Shown piece by piece: positions 45,771-58,067 of a stretch of DNA of 64,000 nucleotides. Position 1 is the first letter of the stretch, and the number at the start of each line of letters is the position of its first letter. A program made the translations under genes and the position numbers. The notes under the pieces were generated by a model that saw only the letters and a list, made by a program, of their open reading frames with translations, ran no database searches and had not been told where the DNA came from. Origin of the DNA: Neocallimastix lanati (nom. inval.) (taxonomy: Eukaryota > Neocallimastigomycota > Neocallimastigomycetes > Neocallimastigales > Neocallimastigaceae); the NCBI GenBank assembly GCA_016946835.1, contig JACVTC010000110.1, positions 1-64,000 of the forward strand, given 5' to 3'.

Positions 45771-45847
45771 ATTTTAAAGTCAAGGTCATGGGTCATGATG
45801 GAATTATTCCATCATTCCATCATGACCCATGACCTTGACTTTAAAAT
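45771..45847. repeat. Hairpin with exact 34-bp arms and 9-bp loop
   Basis: Arms 45771-45804 and 45814-45847 are perfect reverse complements; the left arm contains AAGGTCATGGGTCATGATGG. The arms are much richer in G+C than their surroundings, so the structure is unlikely to be chance. Confidence 0.95.
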
Positions 45848-45969
45848 AATAATATACCAAATTTTCTGATGTGAATAAATTTTATATTAATTTATTTAAT
45901 TAAAAATTCTGTATAAATATAAATGAATTTCACCAAAAATATATTTCTTCAAAAAAAAAAAAAAAAAAA

Positions 45970-46200
45970 TACGAAACTAATAAATTAAAAATACAAAAAA
46001 ATTATAAATTGCAAAAAAAAAAAAAAAAAAATACGAAACTAATAAATTAAAAATACAAAAAAATTATAAATTGCAAAAAAAAAAAAAAAAAAATACGAAA
46101 CTAATAAATTAAAAATACAAAAAAATTATAAATTGCAAAAAAAAAAAAAAAAAAAAAATACGAAACTAATAAATTAAAAATACAAAAAAAATATAAATTG
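45970..46200. repeat. Four tandem copies of a ~62-bp unit
   Basis: TACGAAACTAATAAATTAAA begins copies at about 45970, 46032, 46094 and 46159; each continues to TTATAAATTGC plus an A run of growing length. The array ends about 120 bp before the start codon of the ankyrin gene at 46323. Confidence 0.9.
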
Positions 46201-46322
46201 TTGAAAATATTAATTAAATAATTATATAAATAAACTATTATCTTAAAAAATATTAATAATCTATTATCTTTGAACTTTTTAATTATTATTTTTATTTAAT
46301 AAAAATTATTATAACAACTAAA

Positions 46323-47756
46323 ATGACTGTTACTGAATTTGAAAGTTTTAAAAATGTTCTTTTCACAAATTTAAAGAAAGAAAATTCAAAAGCTCTTGAA
46401 ATTATTGACGAAAATGAAAAATTAATTAAATTTTATCTTAATGGTGATGATCAAGCATTAATCAAAAAATTTGTAACTGATTTCAATAACGTCATTCTTG
46501 ATAAAAATGTAAAATATGACAATTACAAATTATTTGAAAGCGTTTTAAATCACAGATTATTTACCAAAGTTTTGAATCAATTCAGAGAAAGTGATATTTT
46601 AATAAGAGCTTGTGCTGATGTTAAAATGTTTTATATTTATGTTCATAGTAAAGTATCAATATTAAATATACTGATATATTAATGATTATTTCCTAAATTA
46701 TAATTTTTTAATACTAAATATATAATATACTTTTTATATCGTTTATATGATATATGTAAAATATTTTTTATAATATTCTATAAAATATTGATTAATCTAA
46801 AATTAGATCCAAATTCTTATAATGAACATTTCAATAAAAAACTTATTAAATGGCTTCTTACCATGAATATAAATTATGGAGTTCAAGATGAATTAGGAAG
46901 GACTGCTTTAATGTATGCTGTTAAATATAAGGATGAATATTTTGCTGTTGAGAAAATGATGCATGGAAAGCACATTAATCTCCTTGATAAGAATGGAAAT
47001 AGTGTTTTATTCCATGCTTGCGAAGCTTATTTCACTTTAGAAGAATTCTTAAAGTATAGAGATTTATTTGATGTTAATCATTTGAATAATAAAAATGAAA
47101 ATCTTTTCTTATATGCAGCCAGAAACAAAAAAATAAATTGTTATGAATATCTTGATGCATTAAAGAAATATAACAATTATGACATAAACATTATAAATGA
47201 TGAAGGTATGACTGCTACAATGTATGTGATATCACATGGACAATACAAAATACTTCAATACCTTTTAAAAAATTATCAAATTGATGTAAATCATGTAAAT
47301 AAATTTGGTAATAGTTTACTTTCAGTCTTAATTAAAAGCTATTATGAATATTATTGTAAAACCATTGAAAGGGAAGAAGGATTTGGTGTGGAAATAATGG
47401 ATTTCAAAAGATATGCACTTTGCTTTAAAGTTTTAAATGAATATGGTTGTGATTTCAAAAAAACTATTGATGAAGAAAATAACACCGTAATTGATGTTCT
47501 TTCAAAAATAAATGATAAAGTTATTTCAAAATATCTTCTTAAGAATGGTAATATTGATTTCATTGTTGAAAGTAATAAACAAAGTCAAAAGTATCCTCAA
47601 ATTGATGGTTCAAAGCCTATTATTAAAAAGAATAGTAAAATTCTTGACAAGGCATTAGAAGAGGTCTTACAAACTTCAAGTTCTATTGGAAATAAGATTA
47701 ATTTAGGTATAGGAAAAGTAATAAATTACGCATTCTATCCCGGTTCAAACAATTAA
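46323..47756 (+). CDS. Ankyrin-repeat protein, two exons
   Basis: ATG 46323 is in the context AAAATGA. Exon 1 (to about 46647) encodes an N-terminal helical domain (MTVTEFESFKNVLFTNLKKE...) and the start of an ankyrin series. Exon 2 carries at least four ankyrin units (DELGRTALMYAVKYKDEYFA; DKNGNSVLFHACEAYFTLEE; NKNENLFLYAARNKKINCYE; NDEGMTATMYVISHGQYKIL; NKFGNSLLSVLIKSYYEYY). A weaker C-terminal unit and a short tail (IGKVINYAFYPGSNN) follow. Both exons are in the same nominal frame but separated by stops. A GTAAAG...TTAG intron at 46648-46806 joins them in phase 1, giving about 424 residues. Repeats fit protein-protein contacts; localisation unknown. Confidence 0.75.
46648..46806 (+). other. 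Predicted intron of the ankyrin gene (159 bp)
   Basis: Donor A/GTAAAGT and acceptor AAATTAG, with a branch-like TTGATTAATC upstream of the acceptor. It removes all stops between the two coding parts and keeps phase. Predicted, not proven. Confidence 0.5.
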
Positions 47757-48565
47757 TGAAATAATTGAAAATGTCAAACAAAATTTGATAATTTAAATTA
47801 TTAATATTTTTATTAAATAGTAAAATATTATATTTGTTAAGAATCAGGAATTTATGGTTTATAATAATGTCAATTATATTAGTATAATTTATGATAAAGA
47901 GTTACTAGCACTTTATTATTATATATTAGATTCTTTTATATTAATACATTGTGTCTTATACATTATTTATAATATGTTTCAATAAATTTGAAGCTTATTT
48001 TTCATACATTTCACGTATTCTTACAATAATATAATATCTATAATATTTGTAATTATAATGCTTTTAATAATCAATTATAATATTTATAATAATTATAGCA
48101 ACAAAATAAAAAAAAAAAAATAAAATAAAATAAAATAAAATAAAATAAAATAAAATAAAATAAAATAAAAATTTAAAAATAATAAAATAAACGAAAAAAA
48201 AAAAAAAAAAATATCAATAGTTAAATAAATAAATAAATAAAAGAATATTAAAAAGAATATTATAAAAATTTATTTAGTTTTTTATTTAAATAAAAAAATA
48301 TTTTTTAATTTTATATTATTAATGTGTAATTTTATAAATTTTTTTTTTTTTCTTTGAAATAACGTAAATTTTATGTGTGTAATTTATTAAGATGATATAA
48401 AACAAATATGTTTATAAACATTATTTGTATATTTAATAATAATTATTTTATTTTATTTTATATTAATATATTTATAATTATTATAATAATTATAATACTT
48501 TAATTTATATATAAAATTTATATAGTTCTATATATTAGAATAAATAATTAATATATTACCTCCTA
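47757..48565. other. Spacer with AAAAT tract
   Basis: AT-rich DNA with an AAAAT pentamer run (about 48119-48170) and A/T homopolymers; no gene. Confidence 0.7.
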
Positions 48566-48634
48566 ATAAATAGATTAAATTATTTATATTAGAAATAAAA
48601 AATATTTCTAATATAAATAATTTAATCTATTTAT
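48566..48634. repeat. Hairpin with 31-bp arms and 7-bp loop
   Basis: Arms 48566-48596 (begins ATAAATAGATTAAATTATTT) and 48604-48634 are exact reverse complements. Confidence 0.9.
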
Positions 48635-49319
48635 CTCCTGTAAAATTTTAGGAATTAGAATTATTATTTTAATTGTACGAAATATTATCATTTTATTAAT
48701 AAATTTTACTAAACAAACTATTATTAAAAAAAAAAAAAAAAAAAAAAAAGAACTCACTGCTTATAAATTATTGCATATAAAAGTCCCGCATATCAAAGAT
48801 TTGATTATATGAAGTCGTAAAATATAATTTTCATATTAATAAATAAATAATAATAAATAGTGAATAATAATTAGTAATAATTTTAAGTCACCACTAAAAT
48901 AAATAATTAGTCAGCATTAAAAGAAATTGAAAATTTAGATATATTCCAGTATCTCAAGTTTGGACAGATTTGGATATTTTCAATAATAATCTTGATATTT
49001 TATTTTAAAATTAAAAGTTTAATGCTTATATAATAATTTTTTAATGTTACATGGTCAATATACCTATAGATAAAAGATATAGCAATAATTTATATTTTAA
49101 TAATAAAACTTTATTTAATAATTTTTAATATTGATTATTACATCATATATAAAGGTATAATAAACATGTCAAACTCCACAAATTTACTTTAAAAATACAT
49201 ATTATTTCCGTAATCTTTATTTCAATTTATTATTAAACATTGATGTTGATGTTGAATCTTTTAATTTAGCTTTAACCACAATATTTAATTAAAGATAAAA
49301 ATTTTAAAAATATTTTAAA

Positions 49320-49711
49320 ATATTAATGGTAAAAATATTAATGATGGATATTCAGTTATGACTTTTTTAAGGTCTAAATAATTTTGAAATATTTAAATAT
49401 TCATTTGAATATGGTACTAATGATTATATAAAAAATAATATGGACATATCATTTTACTTATGTTGGCTATTCATAATAATCTGTCTAAAATTATTAAGTG
49501 GTTAATAGAATATAATATCAAAAAAATTAATGGTGATTCCTTACTTAATAAAAATAAAGCAATTAATCGAAATAATAGTGAAATTGTTGAATTATCAATT
49601 GATTATTGTGATATTTTTTTTTTATCAAATTATTCTTTTATCTTTTTCTTTATATATATCATTCTATTCAAGTTTTTCTTATTCAAAACTTCTATACTGA
49701 AAAAAGCATAA
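49320..49711 (+). pseudogene. Ankyrin-repeat pseudogene fragment
   Basis: Pieces in different frames read INDGYSVMTFLRS, FEIFKYSFEYGTNDYI and then LAIHNNLSKIIKWLIEYNIK (49460-49711), i.e. successive ankyrin helix-turn-helix units as in the gene at 46323. After that the sequence ends in hydrophobic noise. Stops and shifts separate the pieces and no start is present. Confidence 0.6.
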
Positions 49712-50600
49712 AAAAATTTATTTTTTTTTTTTTATTTTTTTTTGTATAATAATCCCAAAAAGGAAAAGGCCTGAACAGAATTTTCTTGTGGACTGTTCTC
49801 TTATTATAATTATGTCTTTAATAGTTTAATAGTTTTTAAGGTTTTTATTGCAAGTCATTATTTATTAATTTTATTTCATAATATAATCATAATATAATAG
49901 ATTTATTTCCTTATAAAATCCTTATAGATTATATATTAAGATATTAAAATAGGTAATAATTTATATGAAATAAAATAAATTATAATATTAAATAAAATAA
50001 ATAAATTATAATATTAAATAAAATATAAAAAAATTAATATAAAAAAATTTAAAAAAAATGTTAGTAAATAATATATATATATAATATAATAAATACAAGT
50101 ACATTCAACAACAAAGATTGTATAATATTCATATATAGAATGATATTTGAAATTATATATTTGAAATAAAATGAAATAATTTATAAAACTATCTTAAAAA
50201 ATAAATATGTATCAATGATAAGCAGTAACAAAAAAAAATATATATATATATATATATTTATCAATATAAAATCTTGTATTTTAGTAATAAAGGTTCATTA
50301 ATATTATATATTAAATTTGCTATTGCTGTTAATGAATTTTTTTTAAATGAGGATTCCGTAATTTCAAATGTATTTATTCTTCCATTGAATATTGTAAAAG
50401 TATAAAGTATAATTAAATATATTATTTAAAGTTTATTAATTAATCATCATAAATAATACATATTAAAAGAATTAATTAATTTGGCTAATTTCCAACAACT
50501 TAATATTTATATTTTATATTTTATTTTATTTTATTTTATTTTATTTTATTTTACTTTTTGTAGGAATTAAGTAAATTAAAGTAAAAAAATAAAATAAAAT
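49712..50600. other. AT-rich spacer
   Basis: No gene; AAAAT/TTTTA runs flank a worn stretch near 49750-49810. Confidence 0.7.
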
Positions 50601-51030
50601 TAAAATAAAATAAAATAAAATAAAATAAATAGAAGAATATCAAATATTAAAGTACAGATTGAATAAAATAAAATAAAATTAAATTAAACAAATAGTAGAA
50701 ATATAAATATAAGTACAGATTGAATAAAATAAAATAAAATTAAATTAAACAAATAGTAGAAATATAAATATAAGTACAGATTGAATAAAATAAAATAAAA
50801 TTAAATTAAACAAATAGTAGAAATATAAATATAAGTACAGATTGAATAAAATAAAATAAAATAAATAGTAGAATATTAAATATGAAGTACGGATTAAATA
50901 AAATAAAATAAAATTAAATTAAACAAATAGTAGAAATATAAATATAAGTACAGATTGAATAAAATAAAATAAAATTAGATTAAACAAATAGTAGAAATAT
51001 AAATATAAGTACAGATTAATAAAACAAGAT
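50601..51030. repeat. Minisatellite with ~64-bp unit, related to 41.8-42.6 kb
   Basis: About six units of AGTACAGATTGAATAAAAT, then AAATAAAATTAAATTAAACA and AATAGTAGAAATATAAATAT. The same core sequence is found in the tandem block at 41695-42870, so the minisatellite is dispersed. Confidence 0.85.
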
Positions 51031-51357
51031 TAAATAAAATAAATTAAAATTTTTAAATAAAAAAGAAATTCTATTCAACATATTTTTTAAAATTTTTAAT
51101 ATATATTTTAAATATTTTTTTTTATTTTATAAGATATAGATAAATATGATAATTAATTAAAAAAAATTATTATTAAGTTATATTATTTTTAATAAATAAT
51201 ATTCTATATTCTATATTGTTTTTATCATTATTATTATTATTGTTGTTTTTATTATTATTGTTGTTGTTGTTGTTTTTATTATTATTATTATTATTATTAT
51301 TGTTATTATTAATATTATTATTAATATTATTATTAATATTATTATTATTTTAATTTT

Positions 51358-51391
<34 letters not shown>

Positions 51392-51454
51392 TTTGTTTTT
51401 AATTATTATTTATTATTATAGTTTATTATTTATTTTTAATAATTTTATTATTAT

Positions 51455-53389
51455 TTAAACAATAGAAATTTTTTCACCTTCCTGTATTTGTTGTCTTTTC
51501 TCTTTAAATCTATATTGTAGTTTCCATATTTTATAAGCTACATTAAATGGAATCTCCTGATCTTCGATAGATGTTTCTTTAGTGCTTGTTGAATTTTTAT
51601 TTTTTGGTAAAATAATAGCTTTACCTTTAGAAAATGTTTCACTAAATGTATCTATGCTTGGTAAATGAATAGCTTTACCTTTAGAAAAGGATTCACTAAA
51701 TGTATCTATGCTTGGTAAATGAATAGCTTTACCTTTAGAAAAGGATTCACTAAATGTTTCTTTGCTTGGTAAAAGAACAGTCTTACTTTTAGAAAAGGTT
51801 TCAGTAAATGTTTTTCTGAAAGGAAATTTAAACTTCTTATTATTTGAATAATTACTACCATTTAAATTTTCCTCATGTCCGGCATATATATTTGATCTAT
51901 CTTCCATTTTATTATGATTTAATTGATATTTAAATTTCGATGTTAATGGAGTGCGTTCACTATTACTATTATTTGAACAATTATCTTCTGAAGAAGAATT
52001 TGTAGTGGCAGATAAATAATAATTATCAATTTTAATATTATTATAAGCATTATTATTAATAATTGGGTTATTAATATAATTTCTTTGGTTATCTTCTATT
52101 ATATAAATTTCTGATTCCAATGGTTCCTCATAATACATATATTTTGAATTAGTTGTACATTCATCATCATAAGAATATAAAGATGAGGATGATGTAGCTA
52201 ATGGTAAACGTATTCGACCTGACGACCTAGGAGCATCATCAACTAATATATTAATTCTCTCTGTATTTTTATTATTAAATTGATAATAGGTTCCAACATT
52301 TTGACTACTACTACTACGTATTTCTTCTTCATCTGCTTCATTACGGTAGTAATTATAGTTAGCATTCATTAATTCGTTATAATTTGTGTTATTTGGATTT
52401 AGTGTATTAACGGATATTGGTGTAGATGAAGAAGAAGCTACTGCGGTACTATCATATCCATCATAAATATTATGAACTTTTTCTTTTGTTGTTTCAATAT
52501 TCTTTTCCTCATAACCAGTCTGAGGTACAACTTTTTCCTTTGTTTTTTCAATATTCTTTTTCTCATAGCCAGTCTGAGGTACAACTCTTTCTTTTTTAAC
52601 ATAGGATTCTGGTAATTCTTCTCCCATCCAACAATTAAGGAAACTATAGATAGAATCATCATAACTACACTTATTATTTTTAACTTTAATATTTTTAAAT
52701 AATTCTTCAATTGATGGTTTTGTTGCCAATAAACCTTTAGCTCTTTCACGGCTACCCCATTGAGCTCCTTTAGGTAGTTCAAATTCATCATAAATATTTA
52801 TTAAATCTGTAAATACAACTTCTCCTGATTTGTCTGTATCATATTCTATCCATTGTTTATTGAATTCATCCCAAACTTTTTCTAATCTTGCAATTTCATC
52901 ATGTTCTTCCAAAACATTAATAAATGTATCAACAGTAATTTGAACTCTTCGTAAATGGGAAAGTTTATCATAGTAAGAACGCTTACTTAACGTTTGCACA
53001 GAAATAGCTTCATATTCTCGGAAATAAGAACGAACTTTTCCTGATTTTACATTTGCGTACAATTTCATATTTAAATTTTTAATGAATTTAACCAGTGGTA
53101 ATTTTTTATTTTCCAAAGTAAAATACTTTATGCTACGATGTAAGGAATAAGGAAAGGTATTAATACGACTATTATAATATTGAATATTTCCTTCATTATG
53201 GAATAAAGATCTTGCCATGGCCAAATAAGTATAGAATTTAGTAGTTTTATCATCATATGACGAATCGTTTGATGATGACTCATTACAATGTAAGTAATCT
53301 GGAATAGTTTGAAAATAAAAAAAATAATGAAAAGTTAAATAACAAAAATTAAAATTAAGACATATATAGAGAGAGAGAGAATAATACAT
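51455..53389 (-). CDS. EF-hand protein, possibly the C-terminal part of a voltage-gated Ca2+-channel-like protein
   Basis: The frame runs from 53389 to 51455 (644 codons). The first ~28 codons are probably intron: a pyrimidine-rich stretch ends in TTCCAG at 53304-53299, and convincing protein starts at DYLHCNESS. Residues ~160-260 contain an EF-hand loop (D184-x-D186-x-S188-G189...D195) after KVWDEFNKQWIEY, followed by PSIEELFKNIKVKNNKCSYD. This order (W-x-x-F/Y-D helix, loop, a second helical unit) recalls the cytosolic tail of voltage-gated Ca2+ channels of the Cch1/alpha-1 type. No transmembrane exons are recognisable upstream. The rest is a low-complexity Ser/Asn/Tyr region with a 20-residue repeat (VVPQTGYEKKNIEKTKEK, two copies) and four C-terminal 18-residue repeats (TFSESFSKGKAIHLPSID). 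Confidence 0.6.
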   Translation of the reverse strand: MYYSLSLYICLNFNFCYLTFHYFFYFQTIPDYLHCNESSSNDSSYDDKTTKFYTYLAMARSLFHNEGNIQYYNSRINTFPYSLHRSIKYFTLENKKLPLVKFIKNLNMKLYANVKSGKVRSYFREYEAISVQTLSKRSYYDKLSHLRRVQITVDTFINVLEEHDEIARLEKVWDEFNKQWIEYDTDKSGEVVFTDLINIYDEFELPKGAQWGSRERAKGLLATKPSIEELFKNIKVKNNKCSYDDSIYSFLNCWMGEELPESYVKKERVVPQTGYEKKNIEKTKEKVVPQTGYEEKNIETTKEKVHNIYDGYDSTAVASSSSTPISVNTLNPNNTNYNELMNANYNYYRNEADEEEIRSSSSQNVGTYYQFNNKNTERINILVDDAPRSSGRIRLPLATSSSSLYSYDDECTTNSKYMYYEEPLESEIYIIEDNQRNYINNPIINNNAYNNIKIDNYYLSATTNSSSEDNCSNNSNSERTPLTSKFKYQLNHNKMEDRSNIYAGHEENLNGSNYSNNKKFKFPFRKTFTETFSKSKTVLLPSKETFSESFSKGKAIHLPSIDTFSESFSKGKAIHLPSIDTFSETFSKGKAIILPKNKNSTSTKETSIEDQEIPFNVAYKIWKLQYRFKEKRQQIQEGEKISIV

Positions 53390-53985
53390 ATATATCCTAA
53401 TATAAAATATAAAATAAAAGATCAGTATTATTAAATATAATATAAAATTTAAAAATTGAAAAAAAAAATAATAATAATAATAATAAAAAGAAATTATATA
53501 GTAAAAATAAAATTAAGACATATATATAGAGAGAGTGATAGTTTTATATAATAAAACATGATATATAATTAAAGTTGAATTAATTATAATTAATATAAAA
53601 TAAAATAATAAAATAAAATAAAAAAATAATAATAATAAAATAAAAATTGGATATAATAAAATATAATTATATATATATATAATAACAAAAAACAATTTGA
53701 TTATAATAAAATGAACTATAAATAAATAAAGTACTTAAAATAACAAAATAAATAAATATAAATATAAATTTTTTTTTCAATAAATAAAAAATAAAATAAA
53801 AATTATACGAGAAAAAAATAAAAAATGCATATTAAAAAATACATATTAAAAGATTAAAATTAGAAAAAATTAAAAATTAAAAATTTAAAGCATCCATCAA
53901 GAAAAAAAAATATTAGAAATAAGTATAAAACTAAAAAAGTTAATAATTTTAATTGGTTGATCAATGTGGTAGATAAGAATTTCAA
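53390..53985. other. AT-rich region upstream of the EF-hand gene
   Basis: Contains a partial duplication: AAATTAAGACATATATA plus GAGAG runs occurs near 53350 and again near 53508. Probably intron or 5' flank; no exon recognised. Confidence 0.5.
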
Positions 53986-54365
53986 TACTTTCTAAATAAT
54001 AAGAAAGGATAAAAATAGAAGTATCATAATATAAACGATAGCGTGGAGTCCACTAAACTCTCCCATAAACCATTGAAAAAGTAGTTTTAAATAAATTCTA
54101 TATTAATTTGCCCTATCAGTTCGACGTTGGCGCTCTCTGTAGTAATTTTGGTTTCACTAAAACTATCCAATAATAACTCAAATAAGATACTTATAAGAAC
54201 AGCTTTAGTAAAAGATTACGCCAGACCCACAATATACGGAACAGATGACCCTAGAACATTGTTTAGCGACAGTTCTGTTAGTTGATCCTCGTTCCTCTTT
54301 ATCGATATGTAGCACATCAAAAGCTAAAGTTCCACCAAGAAGGAACAATAAAAGCAAAATTAAAT
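53986..54365 (-). other. GC-richer coding-like island
   Basis: On the minus strand a hydrophobic, Cys-containing frame (LLLLFLLGGTLAFDVLHIDK, then KQCSRVICSVYCGSG) is followed, after one shift, by AVLISILFELLLDSFSETKI and, after a stop, by FFNGLWESLVDSTLSF. The base composition differs sharply from its flanks. It could be exons of the gene at 51455 or an unrelated membrane-protein remnant; I do not recognise it. Confidence 0.3.
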
Positions 54366-54713
54366 GATAATAAAATATATTATAAATTAAAAAAGTAACA
54401 ATTTAATATAAAAAAATATATATATTTATTAAAATACAATATAATGTAAATTAAATATGCAGTAATATAATATAAAAAAATAAAAAGTTAAAATAAAAAT
54501 GTATAAAAAAATATATAAAAAATAGACAAAAAAATGGTATTGAAAAAAAGATAGAATAATGAAATCATGAAATTAATTAAAATATGTATAAAAATAATTT
54601 TTTTAAAAAGAAAAAATAAAATTTATATAAAATAAAAATTAAATATAAATAAAATAATAAAATTTATATTTTATTTATAATTTTTTTTTATTTATTTACA
54701 TATACATATATTT

Positions 54714-54835
54714 ATTTAAATCTTAAAATATTATTTACCTATTATTATTAGCTTATTTAAACCTTAAAATATTATTTACCTCTTATTATTAGCTTATTTA
54801 AATCTTAAAATATTATTTACCTCTTATTATTAGCC
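54714..54835. repeat. Three tandem copies of a ~48-bp unit
   Basis: TTTAAATCTTAAAATATTAT, then TTACCTCTTATTATTAGC, three times with few differences. Confidence 0.9.
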
Positions 54836-55440
54836 CAATTATTTATTTAATAAATATTAGTTTAAAATATCTATCTATCTATTTTTTATATTTTTATTTG
54901 TTTACTTGTATAAATATATTTTTAGTTATTATTGAATGTATTCCTCATTGTTTAAAGATATAATATAAAGTTGAAATTTTTTTATTAAATTATATAATAT
55001 TTTATTTGAATAAAGATAATAATTAAACTTTTCTAGTTACACTAATAATAATAATATAATAATAAATAAATTACATTACTTATCATAATTTTAATATCTA
55101 TAATATCTATAATACCATGTAAAATAAAGTAAAATATATTTAGTAACTTATCATCTAAAATAGTATAAATAGTCTTTATAGTTAAAAGAAAAATTTTATT
55201 AATGAAATATGATAAAAGGTTAGTGATACTTTTTTTAAAAGTAATAAAAACCTAACCATTTTATATTGATATCTAATAACAATAAATTAATGGTTATCTA
55301 TATTATAGACTATTATTAATAATAAATAATAATAATAATCATAATAAATACTAATATTTTCTTATTATAACGATAATAATAATAATTATAATAATTGTAA
55401 TATATTAACTATTTATTATTAATATATTATAATATTTTAT

Positions 55441-55477
<37 letters not shown>

Positions 55478-57194
55478 TTTTGAAATAATATCAAATAATA
55501 TCGTAATAATAACGATTAAATAAATTATATAAATTATATAAATAATATAAATAATATAATTAATATGAATAATAAAAAATAATATTATAATCAATAAAAA
55601 TAATATAAATAATATAATTTAAATAATATACAACTTTGTTAAACTAATAAAACATTTTATTTTAACTTTATCTTTAATAATATAATTTAATAATATAACT
55701 TATTCAATAATAATAATGTAAAAAAAATTTTTTTATTTAATATATTAATGTGTTAATTTATAATCAATATCACATCCACAAAACTAACTTTAAAAACCTT
55801 AAATTAAATTTTAATATATAACTAATATATAACAATATAATAAAAGTAGTTAATTTCAATCGATAATTAATCCACATAACTAATTTTAAAAACCTTAGAT
55901 TAAATTTCTATAATAACTACTAGAAAATTAGTATTTTTAGTTTAAATTTTTAATTAACACTTTGTTCAATACTTTTATTTTATTATAATTTTAAATATTA
56001 AATATTAAATAGTATATTATAAATAAATAGGATATATTACAATAATATATAGTTTATATAGTTTATGATACAAATAATATAGTTTTAAAATTTTTTATAA
56101 GCCTCTTTTATATTATTTCTAATAAGTCATGTATTTAATATAATAAATATGTACGTTCCATTGAATGTAATTTTTATGAATATAAAAATATTAAATCATG
56201 TATTATTAAAAAAAACAGGTTCTTTAATAAAAATAAAACTTTTAGTAAAAAGTAAATATTTATTTACGATTTTTTGTCAATAACAATCAACATAAATTTT
56301 ATTTCATGAAAAATTTAAAAAATTTTTCTTCTAAATCTTAAACATAATTTATAAGGATTAAATTTTTTATGAAAAAATTTTCTAAAATTAATTAATAATT
56401 TTTATGAATAAAATTTTTTAATATAAGTTGATTATTATAATTATTATTAAATTTAGCTAATTAATATCATTATCGAAATAATAGATTAAATTAAAATTAT
56501 TAAATAATTTAATATAATTATTACAATAGATTATTTTAAAATTTACTTAAACTTAATAATTTCTTAAAATAACGCATATATTTAATTATAACAATAATTA
56601 AGTGAATAAACAAATTAAAAACCTATAATAATAAATTTTTATTTTTATAATAAAGTAAAATATCTTACATAATTTTTTATAATGTAAAATAATAATAAAA
56701 ATAAAAAAAAATAATATAATAATTTGTAATGGATAAAGTTTAACTAAAATGTTAATTATAGCATTTCCATATAATAATTTGTAATGGATAAAACTTAATT
56801 AAAATGTAATAATTAATTAAAAATAAATTTGTAATTATTTTTTTTTTTTTTTTAAATTTTATATTTGAAAAAGAAAAGTAAGTCTTTCGAAAGAGGCTTT
56901 TACATTTTATGCCCTGTTTTACTGGTTTAAATAATATATTAAACATTAATGAACATTTACATTATCTAGATTTACGTTAATAATTTAATATCATAATCTA
57001 TAATCATCTGTTATAACTTAAAAATAAAATAAAATAAATACATAAATATATAAAATTCGTTTAGTATAATTAATAATATAATATAAAAAATAATTTTAGT
57101 AATTAAGAATATATATTAAATTTTATACAATTTATGTATTGATTAAATAATTTTATTAGAAAAGATAATAAAACAAACAAACAAACAAACAAAC

Positions 57195-57226
<32 letters not shown>

Positions 57227-57918
57227 AAATGATTAATAGTAATAAGTTTTTTTTTTTTTTTAGTTTTTGAATTATTAAAAATTTTTATAATGATTTAATA
57301 ATAAAAATAACTATCGTTTCAAATATTTATATGATGATAGAACAATTAAAATTATTAATTTTAAAACATTTAATAATTATTTCAAAAATCAAATAACCAA
57401 ATTTTATTATATATTGATTCAAATAATGTATTGTATAGAAGATTAGCCTTATTGCCACTTAATTCTTTTCAATTTTCGTTTTAACTTTATAACGTTAAAT
57501 ATTATTAAAACACTAAATTAACATTAATGTATATATTTATTAATGTTTCATTTTTTTTTTTATTTTTACTTTTGAAAACTAAATATTAATTATTAACAAA
57601 TATAGTAAAGATGTAAAACTTTAATATGCAATTTATACTTAATATTAATAATAGAAGGTGTAGAACGAAAAGTTCGACATTATATGAGTAAATTATATGT
57701 ATAATAATTATTAATTTAATTTTCTTTTTCCTTGAAAAGTTAATAATTTTTTAAAATTTTAATAAATATTTCAAAAAGAAACTTAAAATATAATGTATTA
57801 GTTTTTTTTTGTATTAAAATATAATAATATAATATAAATTTGCCAAACTTAAAATATAATGTATTAGTTTGGCAATTTTATATTACATTATTATATTCGA
57901 ATTATATTTTGAAATATA
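54836..57918. other. Long AT-rich spacer
   Basis: No gene on either strand. Homopolymer T tract near 55450-55480, AACA/AATA tetramer tract at about 57173-57225, and a short inverted repeat TTGCCAAACT/AGTTTGGCAA near 57840-57875. Confidence 0.7.
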
Positions 57919-58067
57919 TCATAAATTAAATATAAATCATATTTTTGAATGTATTATAAATTTGACAATTTTAAATGGATCATAAATTAAATATAAATTA
58001 TATTTTTGAATGTATTATAAATTTGACAATTTTAAATGGACCATAAATTTAATATAAATTATATTTT
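57919..58067. repeat. Tandem ~62-bp units next to the copia 3' LTR
   Basis: CATAAATTAAATATAAATTA, then TTTTTGAATGTATTATAAAT and TTGACAATTTTAAATGGA, about 2.5 copies. They probably lie inside or just beyond the 3' LTR of the minus-strand copia element. Confidence 0.7.

Noticed and set aside
53513-53695. 60-codon hydrophobic minus-strand ORF as a channel transmembrane exon
   Set aside because: Pure AT low complexity with no pore or voltage-sensor pattern.
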